NCBI GenBank assembly: GCA_023159155.1
Contig: JAJNNX010000020.1
Location: 124,001 to 188,000 of the forward strand
Direction of reading: 5' to 3'
DNA: 64,000 bases
From: Ustulina deusta
Lineage: Eukaryota > Ascomycota > Sordariomycetes > Xylariales > Xylariaceae
Of this stretch, positions 37,081 through 51,084 are shown in pieces. How positions within the stretch are numbered: the first letter of the stretch is position 1; the number at the start of each line of letters is the position of its first letter. The notes beneath the pieces are model-generated. The model made no database searches. It was not told the origin of the DNA and saw nothing but the letters and a program-made list of their open reading frames with translations. The position numbers and the translations under genes were made by a program.

Positions 37081-40000
37081 TTAGTTATTTATTTAATACT
37101 TTTATTATATTAACTTAGGGGATCAATACTAAGCTTTCTATAGTAGCTAAACTGATTTTTTTAGAAAGCAAAAAAAAGTTGTAATGCTTTTTTTATAAAA
37201 TATTGCTATTATATAAAAGCTTGCTAATTAAATATTATAATATAAAATATCCTATAGATATAAGTTTTAGTTAGCTTTTTTTATACCTAAAATATAAGTG
37301 TTTTAGATTAGACAAGGCTATTATTAATAAAAAATAAAAATAAAGTATTTATATAAAAAAGGTCTATAGCAAAACTAATGCTTTTAACTAAATGTTAGAA
37401 ATTTTATTTTTAAAATATTAATATTTTTTATATTTAATAAAACCAAATATAAATATTAAGTTTTTTAGCTATATAAATAGCTATATTTATTCTAGTAATA
37501 TTTAATAGCCTATAAACTATTTTAATTGTAGCTAATTAATATTTATATAAATAACTTTAAAAAATATATAAGATTAGCTATAATATTTAAAAGCTATTTA
37601 TAAGGCTAAAGCGTTTTTTTATATTTTATGTAGTAATATTTGTTTTATATTAAATAGTTTAATATAGTATATAAATTAATATTATTAAACTAATTTTAAT
37701 ATTTTTTTTGTTTATCTAGCCTATAAATAGCAAAAGGTTTTTTAGTTCTATAAAATTAATAGTTTTACTTTTTAATATATATATTTTATAATAATTTATA
37801 ATAAATAAAGTTATATAAAGATTAGTTAATATATAATTTTTAATAAAATAAGTTATAAGCTAAACTAAAGCAATAATTTAATATTAAAATAAAAAAATTG
37901 TTATTTTTTGTTTTTTTATAACTATTAGTTTAGCTTTAATAAAAATAGCTCTATAAAAATATTATTATATTTTAGCTTAAAATTAATTAGTAATATTAGC
38001 TATATTAATAAAAATAAGTAATAAAAATATTTTTTAATTATATTAAGTATACTTAAAAGTTTATTTTTTTGTTTTAAATTAACTATAGTTATTAATAGAT
38101 TGTTAGATTTTTTTTTAACTAAAACTTTTTATAAATTAAACAGTAATATTTTTGAATAAAACTTTAGATTTAGCTATAGTAAATTTAAAATAGCGGAATT
38201 ACTAATAGATTTATTTCCTATTTTATATACTAAGTTAGAGGCAGCAGTAGTACAGGTCCTAATAGAATTAGTTAACCTAGCTTTTTATAATAACTAAAAT
38301 CTAATATATTTATTAAAAAATATTTATATATTTATAACTAATCTAAGCTTTAATTTTTAATAACCTAACTTTATAAATATTAATAAATATTATAAAGTTA
38401 ATTATATATTTAAACATTAAAATAAAAACTTTTTTTTTTTTTAAAATAACTAAAAAACAGAAGCTATTAGTAAGTTTAATAAAAAAATATTAATGCTAAC
38501 TTAGTTTAAAGCTTTAAAAAAAACTATACAAGAATTAGTTTTAAAATAAATAAAGTATTAGCTACTTAAAAACAGTATAGAAAAATTAAGTATTATATTT
38601 GCTAAATAAACCGTTTAGTACAAAAAAATATATAAGTTTTAAAAAAACAAATAAATCTAAAGCTAATAAAAAAATATAAACTAACAAAAGCTATAGTAAA
38701 AAAACAAAAGAAATATTAAACAAGTACTATGGATTAATTATATAGCGGACTAGTTAGGCAGGCAGTAGGAAGGGATCTAAGGGCCCCTATATATAAAAAA
38801 ATATTTATTTAAGCAGCTAAAGAACTACGTAATATTTTCGAAAGTAAGTAAGCAGTATGCACCTATATTATTATAGTTGTTTAAACAAAACAAACAAAGC
38901 AAAGAAAAAAAAAACTATATATAAATCTAGATGTTTTTAATATAAATAGTTCTAATTTTTTTTTTACTGTTAAATTTAAGCATATAAATTAATTAGTTCT
39001 TGGAATTAATTGTATTAAGTGGGTTATGCTAGCACTTAAATAATGTTTATTATAGCTATAGCTAGTAAGCATTAGCGGAAGCAATCCCACACTGCTGCTA
39101 TACTGCAAAAGCTTTGCAACTCTTATTATAAAATCTGCTTATAATAGGAAGATAGTATTACTAGGCTTGCTACTACCAGAGCTAAAGGTTTAAATTATAA
39201 GTTTCCTATGCCCAAGCGATTCAGTATACTTTTGTTTTGCTAACTATAACTGGGCAACTGCTAGGTTCTAGCTCTTTTTTAAAGTATTGCGTTTTTTGGA
39301 ACGCCTGCAAAATAAGCCGCCTTTTTAAAACTTCGGGCTATATACTAAATATTTTCTATATTCTATTAACTTTAGCCGATCTTATATTTGCTAGATAAAA
39401 ACAGTTAAATTTGGTTGTTTATCTAATACTATTAAAAAAGTTATATTTTTTGTACTTTATAAATATACTAGAACATTTATTTTTAATTTTGTTTATTACT
39501 GCAATAATAAACCTACTAGTTATAATAAATCTTAGCTTATAGCTTTTTGTTTTATTAACTATATATTATAAGCTTTTAAAATAACTACTATTTAATATTA
39601 AAAATAGCAATAAATGAACTGCTTAATAAAAATAACTTAAATAATTATAATATTAATTAAATTAAATATAAATATAAAATAAAAACTTAAATAAAACTAA
39701 AATATAAATTAATACTTAAATATAAAAAAGTCCGCTAAGTGCTTTAGCTAAACTTTAAAACTGCAATTATTAATAAAGCTATTACTTATTAAAATAATAA
39801 AATAAAAAAACAAATAGCAAATAAAACTAAAATAGTTATTATATTTATAAAGCTATTTAAAAATATAAACTATTTAAAAAAAATTTAAATAAAACTATAA
39901 AAGTTTTTAAAATAACTAGAATTAAAGTTTTATAAATAAATAAAAACCTTACTATTTTTATATATTTAAATATATATAATAACTAAAATTATTTATAGCT

Positions 40001-40689
40001 CCTATAAAATTAATTCTTAATAAAAACATTTTAGGTTTTGCTTATTGCTTATAACTAAATTTATAGCTTAAGTTTTAAAATCTATTAAGCAATATATTTA
40101 ATATTTATAAGTTATTAAGTTCTATTTAATATAATTTTATAATATTTTTATTATATAATATTTTTTTATAAAATTATAATAGTTATTATTAAACTAGTTT
40201 TTTATATTTTTTTTAAAATTATAGTTATTAAAAATAATATTTAAACTATTATAATATGTGCTACTAATATTAAAATAGCTATTAGTTTATATAAAAAAAA
40301 ATAGCTAGAAATATAAAGCAATAATAAAAACGCTTTATTTAAAAAAACCCTAGGTATATAAAATAAAAATTTATTACTAGTTTTTTTTAAGCTAAAATTT
40401 TTATAATTCTAAAATATAATATTTAATAAATTAATATTGCTTTGTTTTTTTAGCGCTTAGTTTTATTTTAAATAATTAAAGTTTATTTATATAGTTCTAA
40501 GCCTTAATAGTTTAAAATAGTTTAAATTTTTAAAAGCTTTATTTAATAAAATTAAAAACTACTAGCTATTTAAAAATTTCTGCTATAAGCTAATAAAAAG
40601 CAAAGATCTTATAAAAAAATAGGATTTAAAAGTTAATTTAATTCTAATCTATTCTAGGTAAAAAAAAAAAAAATTATATAGCTTCGGAT

Positions 40690-41420
40690 ATAAATATTTC
40701 GTACACAAAACTTAATCTTACAAAAAAAATATAAGCAGTAGACCAGGCCTATTTCACGTTAGGTAAGAGTTTTACGGTTTAATCCACTTGGGTTAGTAGT
40801 AAATATAGGCTTTCCAGCTTCAATGCCGGCTGTATTAAGACGAGGGTGTCCGTCAAGCTAAACGCAAATATCAATACTCTTACCATTATTTGTTTAATCA
40901 ATAATTCATACTAAGGGCTGGCATGAAAAGCGAGCTCCCAAGGTTGGCGTAAGCGCGGGGTTGAGGTAATCCCAGGAGGCTTGCAAGTCTGTTCAAACTA
41001 GTAGGTAGCAATGTGGCTGAGTGTCAATGCGACCTAAGCGGTTGTGTTTTAGATAGTTCGATTAGCAAGCTTAGGCTTGGGCACAAAGAAATCTGTTTGC
41101 AACAGCTGCTCTAGGTATAGTAAAAGCAGCGAGCTTAAGTCACCGAAGAGCATAGATTCTAGGCGTCTGACAATCATAGAATAAATGTTTTATTTAAAGC
41201 AAGAGTGCTAGGGTAGTAGGTAGCGTGTGTAAAAGGGGCCGATGGTGCACAATACAGGCGTATTACACTAGTGCATCTGTCCCGCTTCTTAGTGGGCGTG
41301 GGCACGGTCCTTTAGCGCAGTTGCCTCTAGCAACCAACCGAAAGCAAATAACTTGACAAAATAATAAAGTATACCCCTTAGGAATTTTTATACGACTTAC
41401 TCCCTTTTCAAAGTTAAGGA
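40690..41420. other. GC-normal island inside the AT-rich block
   Basis: About 700 bp of ordinary composition with no long open frame. No protein or RNA family was recognised on either strand. Confidence 0.35.
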
Positions 41421-42009
41421 TTAAATAATCTAAGTTTTTTACGCTTGCTTATATAAAAGGGTTTTCTTTATACTTAAGTACAAAATAAAAAAAGTTAAAA
41501 ATTATTTAAAACTTATAAGCCTAATGGTTTCTGCCGGCAGAAAAGGTATATACCTCTACTTTTGGTAGCATTTTTATAACGTAAGTAAAGGGTATATAGC
41601 TTTTATACCAGTAAAAAAAAACAAAAAGGGGGCATTATATATACCCCGCACTAACCTAATTTACGCTAGTAATAATACTAATCTAGGCAGTGCTTTATAT
41701 ATATATTAAAGCCTTAATTTAATACTTCGAACTTAGTTTTTATATATTAAATAATATTTTTTTTAAAACTTTTATTTTCTAATTTTTATTAAATAAACTA
41801 TAATAGTTAATAGTTTTAATACTATATTCTTTACTACTATTATATATTAAACTTAAATTAATTATTATTATAAAAATACTTATTATTTATTTTATTTAAT
41901 ATACTAATAAATATATGCTTAATAAAATATATTTTATTTATAGCTATTTTTTTTTTTAGTTACTATAATAGAATATCTTTATAAATTATATATATATATA
42001 TAAACTATA

Positions 42010-42230
42010 GCTATTATGGCGCATCGGGCTGCTTATCCTTTGCAGAGCGGTTGCTAGGTAACTCATAAGGCGGGTTGTCACTACTTTCCTCGCAACAAAC
42101 AATAGCTCTTAATCACTGCCTTGAAACATCAACAACTCTCTCCATGCTTTCCCCTCCCTGTACTAACTAGGATATTTCACTACTATTTATTGTTTATTTA
42201 GTTAATTACTGCTTTTTGTTTTTGCTATTC
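42010..42230. other. Short GC-normal island
   Basis: About 200 bp of normal composition bordered by A/T on both sides, pyrimidine-rich at its right end (CTTTCCCCTCCCTG near 42147). Possibly an LTR or promoter fragment of an element; no pair was found. Confidence 0.3.
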
Positions 42231-43738
42231 CTAGATATACTATATTATATATATTTTTTTTTGTTATAATTTTTGCTACTTATAATTTTATATTTCTAAA
42301 TAATATTATATAAAGCTAGCTTTTTTTTATAGCTATTTATTTAATTTATTATTAATTATAAACTAAACAAATATGTTTTGCTATAAATATTTTAAAAATA
42401 AATAATAATTTTTTTAATTAAAATATTAATAAAGTAGTACAAAAATTTTATTTTTTAAATTAAACTTAAATTAAGATTTTATTACTAAAGTTTTTATTTA
42501 TTAAATAATTTAAAGTTTGTTTATATAAATAAAGCACTAATAAATATATTATTTTTATTTATACTAATAAATTAAAGCTATATAAAAGTTTTAGTATTAA
42601 AACTTTAAAATATAAAAATATTTTTATATATGCTTATAATAAGCTTTATTAATAAAGCTAAATATATAAAAATTATTTTAATAATTATTTTGCTTTAAAA
42701 CTTTAACTAGCTTTTAATACTTAGAATATTAGCCTATTAATTTATAGCTTTTTTCTATTTGTACTAGTATTTATACCTATAGCTATAGCTATAAGTATAG
42801 CTATTGCCCCTTTAAATATTATAAGCTTTTTTATAGTTTATTAAAACTTATAATAAGTTGTACTAACCTTTTTTTTAAATAAAATTAATATTAAATAAAT
42901 AATTAATTTAAATATAATGTTTTAATTTAGCTTTATTTATACTAAGCCTATTATAATAAAACTTAAATTATATAATAAAAATAAAATTAATATTTATTAT
43001 ATAAAAATATTCTATTAGTAATATTTGTAAGCATATAAACTTTTTAAATATTATTTTCTAAAAGTATAGCAAAGTTTAGGATATATTGCTAAAAATAGAG
43101 CCGATATAATTATTAAAGTATATAATTTTAAAAATAATATTGTTTTATTTTTTTATAGTAATTTAAATAATAATATAAACTTAAAAATATAAAAAAAAAT
43201 ATAAAATAAATAAAAAATAATAAAAATTCAGCATAAAACCTATATAGTATTTATTAATAAAATTACTAGCTATATTATAAATAAAGCTATTTAGAGTTAT
43301 ATTAATAATTAAAAATAATAAAAGCTATTTATATTATTTTAAAAAATAAATATGTTTTAAAAACAAGCTTAAAAATATAGTTAATAAAATATAATTAATA
43401 AAATATATAATAAAATCTAGTTATTAAAAAAATATTATATAAAACTATATAAAAAAATCTTTAGTTAATAGTTGTATAGTATTTCTAAGCTTTAAATTAT
43501 TTTATAAATATTAAAACTTATTATTATAAACTAACAAACTATATAATAAAAGCTTAATATTTTTAAATTTATTAAAAAACTTAATATATTTTTTAAGTTA
43601 CTTAAAAATAAAAATAATAAGCTTTAATTTATTTAATTTAGTAAAAATATAAAAAAAAAAAAAAAATATTAATTAATAAATTAAAAAATAGCTAAGCTAG
43701 CTTAAGCGTTAATAAACAAAAAGGTTAGCTAAATATTT

Positions 43739-43743
43739 ATTAT
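43739..43743 (+). repeat. Target-site duplication, left copy (ATTAT)
   Basis: ATTAT directly precedes the first LTR base and recurs directly after the right LTR at 51080-51084. Five bp is the usual size for Ty1/copia insertion. The context is AT-rich, so chance agreement is possible, but both boundaries were fixed by the LTR alignment. Confidence 0.6.
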
Positions 43744-44028
43744 TGTTGGAATAACTGGCATTGGTTACAACCACATTATGTACCCACGTATCGCACGGGT
43801 GAACAGATGTCTTTGTATAGAGATTATTGGTTGTGGGGACCTCATTTCCTCTTATTGTTTTAGCTCGTACGCTAGCAGAATTTTTTCTTTAAAAGGAATT
43901 CTGTTTCGTACGAAGCATTTTTTTTTTTTTTTTTTAATACAGGATTTAGATATAATATAATATAGTATATTTTATTAATATATATTTATTTGTTTTTATA
44001 TATAATATTATATATAGCCTATTTAATA
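43744..44028 (+). repeat. 5' LTR of the copia element
   Basis: 285 bp, begins TGTTGGAATAACTGGC and ends CCTATTTAATA. It is less mutated than the 3' copy and still has TG at its start and several C/G positions that read T/A in the other LTR. Confidence 0.9.
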
Positions 44029-47000
44029 TTAATTAGTAGTTACTAAGGCATTTTTAACCTAACTATAAAAGTACTACAGATTAATAAAAATAAAAATAAA
44101 GCTAAGCTTTTTATAAATAAGAAAGATTTTATATTGTATTTTATTTTTTTATTATATAATAATTATTTTTTTTAACTAGTTAACATATATTATTTAAAAA
44201 TAAAGCAAATATAACCTTTTTTTTTAGATTAATAGGATATTTGCTTATTATATAAAAAACAAAAAGATTTATTTTTTTATTATATAATATAACTTTTTTT
44301 TTTAGACTAACAAAGTATTGTATAAAAAAAAAAAAATAGTACATAATTATACTACTTCTAACTATATTATTATATAATAGCTAGACAAACTTTTTAATTC
44401 TTTCCCCCCCTTTTTACTTTATTATAGTACAAAAAGTACTAAGCACTTTAGCAAAGTCTACTAAGTTATGTTTAAACTTTATATATAAAGAACTTGCCGA
44501 AAATATTAGTATTAATATAAAAATTATATAAAACTATATTAATTTTAATCTTTAGAATAAAAACTTTAATAAATCTTATATAAGTAAAGTTATAATAAAT
44601 ATATAGTTTGTTTATTAATTTATTAAATATTAAAATATAAAAAAATCCGGATAGCTATTTTAAAAAATATTTAAAAAAAACTTCAAAAAATAAATAGCGG
44701 ATTATTTTTATACGATTTATTAAAATATATATGCAAAGTTTATAATAATAGTTAAAAAAAAAGGCATATAAGGGCTAGTCGAAAAAGACGCGGCTTATAA
44801 ACAATTTATTGCAATTATATAAAGCAAATTTGAAATTATTAAATCTCTAGGATTTCTAACCCGAATAGCCCAAATATTTATTATATAACAACTATTAATC
44901 TTTTTTATACCTAGTTAACAACTTTAAGCTATTCTTTAGAAGACCCCTTAGCTTACCCCAACCTTTTAACCTATTGTACAAACAGAACTAAAACCAAAAA
45001 TTAAACAACCGGAACTTATATAGCCTAAACTAACACCTATCCAGAATATATAATTCTAACCCTATAAAGATTAAAACTTTAAATATATATAACTAACTAT
45101 AAAAGCCTAGCATACGCCAGAAATAATATATAATTATATACTAAAGGCAAGCTATAAACCAAACTTCTAACTAGTATATAAATATTTTATAGTTTATAAC
45201 TTCTTTTAGACCCCTGTACTACAAGTATACTTTCGTATAATACTAGAACTTGTATTAAATAGCTTTTTTTTAGATTTACTCCTTATAAAGAATATATAAA
45301 ACAGACTACTTTTATCTAAAAAGTATATTACTTTTTTAAAAACATAAAAAAAAAAAAAAAACTATATAAGCTATTTATATAACTTATTTTATAATAAAGT
45401 ACGCTTATTTATAAACGTTTATTAATAGCTCGAAATAATAAAAAATTAATACTACGCTATATTTCTGAACATTTTAAAAAACTTTATAAAAAAGTATTAT
45501 ATATACTATATTAAACCAAAAAAAACATAGTATAAGATCTATTATATAATAAATAATTATTTTAATAATAATACAAACTATAATTAGTACTAAGCCGATT
45601 AGACTTTGATTATATTTATATAAATAAATAAAAAAACCCCAGAATTAGCACTGCACGAGGTACTAGAACTTATAATTAATAAACTTACGAAAATATAGCA
45701 AGTACTTAGCACAAACTACTAAAAAGAAATTTAACTAAGCATAACTATTATATAAGCATATTAAAAAATATCTAAACTAGCTATAGCATTTATATTCCAA
45801 AAGCTAATATATAAAAGTTTTTTTTTTAACTTCTAAGCATATATTTAAGTAGTAATAGATAATATACTAAAATATTTTATATAAGACAATAATATTTATT
45901 TTACTAATAAGAAATATAATTAAAGTTATTATATAAAAGGCTACTAACCTAAATTTTTTAAATTATTAAATAAGCTAAATATATAATAAAATTATTTAAA
46001 AAACTAGAACTTTAGAAATAATTATACAAACAAAAAATGCTTTATATACTAAAAAAAAAGATATTAGTTAATAAAACATACTTTTTAAAAACAAGCTTAT
46101 ATAAAAAACTAATATTTTAATTTATATAAAATAATATATAATATTAAACCTATACTTAAAAAGTTCTTAATATACTTAATAGAATATAAAAAGCACTTAA
46201 AGTTAGACAAAAACAATAAAAATATAAATAAAAAATTTAAAAGCTAGTTTATTTAATTTTTAATAAATAATATATTTATATACTATATAACTAGAAAAAA
46301 TATTTAAAACTACAAAATAAATGTTCTATCCAACCAGTTTATTTTAAATAACTAATATTATATAAAATACTAAAGCAAATTATAAGATATAGGCGCTTTA
46401 AACTATTTAATAATAAAAAAAGTATAATTAAAAGCCTATATTAGATTATATCTTTATATAAAAATTAACTAGATACTAAAAACTATATATATTAGGTTTG
46501 GCAGTAGTAATATAATTTTAGCTATAAGTACTATACAAATAAAAAATACCTTTAGTATAATAATATATTATATTTTAAATAGCCTAATACTATTTTTGTT
46601 TTCTTTAAAGGACACCGATCGCTTATAAGCATACTTCAATAATATAAAAAATATTATTATATAAAAAGATAATAAGACTATTTTTATTATATATAAATAG
46701 GAATACTTATTTTTTAATATTGGACTATACAAAGCTGGCATATTTTTTATAAAAATAGAACTATAATAGTTTTATTGCCAATTTGGATATTTTTATATAA
46801 AAAGACTATATAAAATGCTTAATTGTATAAGATATAATATTAACTATTTAATTTTAGAAAAAATCTAGAAGTTCTATTATTATTGCTAGTTATATAAATA
46901 AGCACTCCAACGTTTTAAGTTTTTGATTAAAAATAATTATAATTTTAATTATAAAATAATAATTAATGCTATATAAATAGATAATAAATAGGTTTTTTAT

Positions 47001-50000
47001 ATAATTAATACTATTATATTGTTCTAAGTAGTAATATTCCTTAAATTAATATTTATATAAAATATTTAAGAAGCGCTATATAAATACTAGATTAATATAT
47101 ATTAAGAACCTTTTAATAATATTATATATAACCTAAGTATAAACTTTTTGTCCGAAGAGTTTTAGAACTAAGCTAGGATTATAGGCTTTTAGTGTTACGT
47201 AATGCCTATTAAGGCATACTAAGCAATAGGCAAGATCAAAAAAACATACGGCCTATTTTATTGTATATATAACATATTAAAAGCTAAAATTAGTTATTAT
47301 ATAAAAGATAAGTTAATTTTATAAATAGTAATTAAAGCTTTAAATAATATTGCTGGGCCGAATAGCCTTATATTAACCCTTCTAGTCTTTAGAGCATACT
47401 TTAAAGTTAACTAGGATTTATTTCCTTTGCTTAATATTATATAAAGAGCAGAAGTTATAAAAAAAGCTATAAAAATATTATATAAAAAAAGAGCAAAGGT
47501 TAAAATTAACTATATAATTAATTAGTGTAATAGATTAGTTTTGTATAATATACTATTGTTTTTCTTCCGAAGCAAAGTCTTAGTATAGCAGAAAAAAAAA
47601 GGCTAAAACGGACTATACGAAATAAAATCTATTAAAAGGTTAGATATAATTATTAATTTAATAAATAGCCTAATATAGTTTAGATAGACCTAAATTAAGC
47701 TTTATTACTATATAACTAAAAAAATACCTTTAGATAATTAGGACAAAAAGGCAAAAAATATATAACTTTCCTAGGAGCCTGACATACAAAAAAAATAGGG
47801 ATACCTCTAAAAAGCTATATAATTTTTTATAACTTTTATATAATAGATTAGCTAGCTGTTCTTAACCCCTAAAAAGGAATAGAACTATGCTTTAGTTGTT
47901 AAATTGTGTAAAAATGGCATAATTAATATACCTGGCGGACTATTTAAGGAATTAGACACAATAAAGATTTATAACCTTATTATACGAAACATATTTTAAT
48001 TTATAAAATATAATCTAGCTAAACATAATAATACCTAGATTTTTAAGTCCTAGCTTATATAAAAAATTAAAAAAAAAATAATTAAGTTATATAAAAAGTT
48101 CTAACTTATTATATAAAGTTATAACAATAAGGATAAAGAAATAGTTTTTATTTAATTATTTATAATCTAGCAGATGAGCTAGTAATTATTTCTTATATTA
48201 AGCTTTTTTTTAATCTGTAATTTTAATGCTTTAGGTAAGTTTTAAGATATTATATAGGCGTATATGCAATTAAAAGATAAACTAGCCAAAAAAATTATTG
48301 TATAATTGCTATCTGAACTAAAATTGAAATATTCTAATAGAATAATCTTTTAGATTATATAACTACTATATAGACTTATAGAATTAAAGCTATATTAGTT
48401 TAAAATATATTATTAGTACTATTATAAAAAACTAAGGATAATTATTTTTATATATAACTTATATTTTTTGTTTATAGAAAACTTGTTATATAACTTTAGT
48501 ATTATTAACTTATAGACAAACAATATATTTAGCTTTGCAACCCTAGGCTTTTTAAAAAAAAAGAAATATAAACTTTAATAAGCTAAGTTTTATGTAAAGC
48601 TAAAAGAAGCACTTTAGCAAAATTACCTTATAAAGTTTAATAATAAACAAATTATGCTATTATCCGAAGGGAAAATTACTTTAACTTAGAAAAGCTAAAC
48701 AAACTAACTAGACTTGGTTAACCCTTGTATGGCTGACTTCGCCTAGCAATATATCTTGCAACAGGTGAGAGGGGTATATATTAGTAGTATTTACTAGCTA
48801 GAAGTAGCGTACAACCTATATATTGCTGCTTAAATAATAGACCCTATACTATACAATATTAAAAATCTAAATAAAAGAATTTAATAACAAATAGATAACT
48901 ATAACTACAGCTTAATGTTTATATTATTTAACCTATGCTATATAAAACTATTTATTTTTATAAATAGATTGTTTATAAATAATATAGATATGATTTTCTA
49001 GTTTAGATTTATTATTATATTAAGTATAGAGTGCTATATAAAAAAAAATTTAAGCTTTAAAATTAAAAGCAATATTATATATTAGAACTTGAGTAAATAC
49101 AAACAAATAACTAAAAGCATATTTATAAATAAGTTATATAGCATAGTTAATAGATTTGATAGTACTATTGCTTTCTATATAATATTTTAAAAAATTATAG
49201 CTTTGCTAGGATTACTTCTAATCTTAGCTGTTTTATATTCAAATTTAAAATTATTATATAATTGCTTGGTAAAGTTAGGTATAATATAAAAAAAGCGGTT
49301 AATAATTAATATTATATTTTTTTATAAGTTATATAAAAAGAAAAATTTTTTTAAAGTATAATAGATTAATAGGAAAGACAACCTAATTGATATATTTATA
49401 AAACAAATGCTGAACTAAATATTAGAAACTTTTATTTTAATAAATAAACTAACTATATAAATTAAAGCATTTATTAAACAAATATAAAAAGTTATTATAT
49501 AAATATAATATTTATAAAAAAAAAAATTTAAAATAATAAAAGCAATATATAATATATTAATTCTAAATAAAAATAATATAAACTTTATTTTATTTCTTTT
49601 TAAGTATTTATTTTTTTATTATATAATTAAGAACTTCCCTTTTTTTTTATAAAAACTTTTTTTTTTTTATATATAGTAACTATATTAAGCACTGTACAAT
49701 TGCTACATATATATAGCGCAAGCGTTACGCTAGAATTTAATAATTTAGCAATAGCTATAAAATAGGAAGCTATTGCAAGCTGCATAAACATTCTATATAT
49801 AAGCAGCAATAGTAGTACTATATAACTAGATAAAAACTATATAAAAATAATTTTTGTAACAAAAGATTTGCGTAATTACAAGCATAAGCAGTTCAGTTAA
49901 TAATACTTAAATCTAAATATTAACCAAGGGTAGAGCAGCAACCTAGGCTTTATTAGCTTACGTACAAAAAGCTAATATATTAGCAATATATATAAATATA

Positions 50001-50159
50001 TTATATAAAACAAAAATAAATATTTATATTAATATATAATATAGCAAAAAAGTAATAATTGTTTAGATTGTTTGTTAGTAGTAATATAATATTATATCTG
50101 GGCTCTTGTTTAATAATAGTAAGTACGCAACTACTATTGCTAAATAGCTAGATAGCGTC

Positions 50160-50245
50160 TATTATATAAATATATATATATATATATATGTATGTGTGTA
50201 TGTGTGTAAGTGCGGGTGTATATATGTATATGTATATATAAGGAC
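50160..50245. repeat. TA/TG simple repeat
   Basis: A run of TA dinucleotides passing into TATG/TGTG units, within the copia element between the pol remnant and the 3' LTR. It explains the Tyr/Ile-rich minus-strand frame across it. Confidence 0.8.
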
Positions 50246-50795
50246 GGACCGACGTATAAAGCAATAAATTATAAAAGCAATAAAGGACAGAGAACAGCAA
50301 GGAATTCGAGTGCCTTTTATGCTTAGGCTTTTCTATACACAAGCTAATATATACTTACTTACTTTTACGTTCTTTCCGTACAAAGGATGTTTATTAATTT
50401 GGCTATATATGTACTACACTGAAGGCTTTAATTGGCAATTGCCCATACAAAGCTTACTAACCAGACAAGCTAGCTAATTATGAACCTTGCTGGTGTATAA
50501 ATTAGGAGCACTTGGTTCAGCTTTGACCCGGATGGCTACTAAGTGACCCCTGGCTTATATTTTTGGCTAATTGTATAGCTAGGATATTAGCCTTACAATT
50601 CTGCTTTTTGCAATTATATTTAGGACAAATAACTAAATAATTTAGCTATTATACGTAAGGCTAGATTGCTAATCTAATCGATATATTTATTAGATAAAGT
50701 ATTATATATATATTTTAATTAGTTATATAGTATATAGTTACTTTTTTTTTTTTTTTATACAATAAGCAGTTATAACTAAAAAAAAAAATAGCTAG

Positions 50796-51079
50796 TATTG
50801 GAATAACTAGTATTGGTTACAACTATATTGTATACCTGCGTATTGCGTAGGTAAACAGATGTTTTTGTACAGAAACTATTAGCTGTAAAAACTTTATTTC
50901 TTTTTATTGTTTTAGCTTGTACGCTAGTAGAATTCTTTTTTTAAGAGGAATTCTGTTTTATACGAAGTATTTTTTTTTTTTTTTTTAATACAAGATTTAA
51001 ATATAGTATAATATAGTATATTTTGTTAACGCATGTTTATTTGCTTTTATGTACAATATTGTATATAGCCTATTTAATA
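50796..51079 (+). repeat. 3' LTR of the copia element
   Basis: 284 bp, begins TATTGGAATAACTAGT and ends CCTATTTAATA. Differences from the 5' LTR are mainly C/T and G/A transitions, as expected from RIP after insertion. Confidence 0.9.
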
Positions 51080-51084
51080 ATTAT
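51080..51084 (+). repeat. Target-site duplication, right copy (ATTAT)
   Basis: Matches the ATTAT at 43739-43743 immediately outside the opposite LTR. Confidence 0.6.

Larger units (their letters stand above)
34640..43738. repeat. RIP-degraded AT-rich block (left part)
   Basis: About 9 kb of A/T with abundant TpA and scarce CpA/TpG, the pattern left by RIP acting on repeated DNA. No open frame survives. Translating with stops ignored gives no family that could be named with confidence; a fragment near 38190-38280 (FPILYTKLEAAVVQ) may come from an element protein. Three GC-normal islands interrupt it: about 36780-37080, 40690-41420 and 42010-42230, listed separately. Confidence 0.75.
43744..51079 (+). 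mobile_element. Ty1/copia LTR retrotransposon, RIP-inactivated
   Basis: A 7.3-kb element bounded by two LTRs and a 5-bp target duplication. The interior is heavily mutated, but the pol order can be read with stops ignored. Reverse transcriptase remains near 48480-48560: LQTNNIF corresponds to the QTDD-type active site, with Asp changed to Asn by G-to-A. RNase H follows near 48940-49200 (FINRLFINNIDMIF for a DASFANN...SQ-like segment). A tail at about 49290-49460 (IQKKRLIINIIFFYKLY, RKDNLIDIFIKQML) matches the TQEKRLMID...NPADAMTK region of fungal copia elements. RT followed by RNase H toward the 3' end shows plus orientation. No intact ORF; it cannot move by itself. Confidence 0.88.

Noticed and set aside
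43778..43960. 60-codon frame
   Set aside because: Lies entirely inside the 5' LTR of the copia element.
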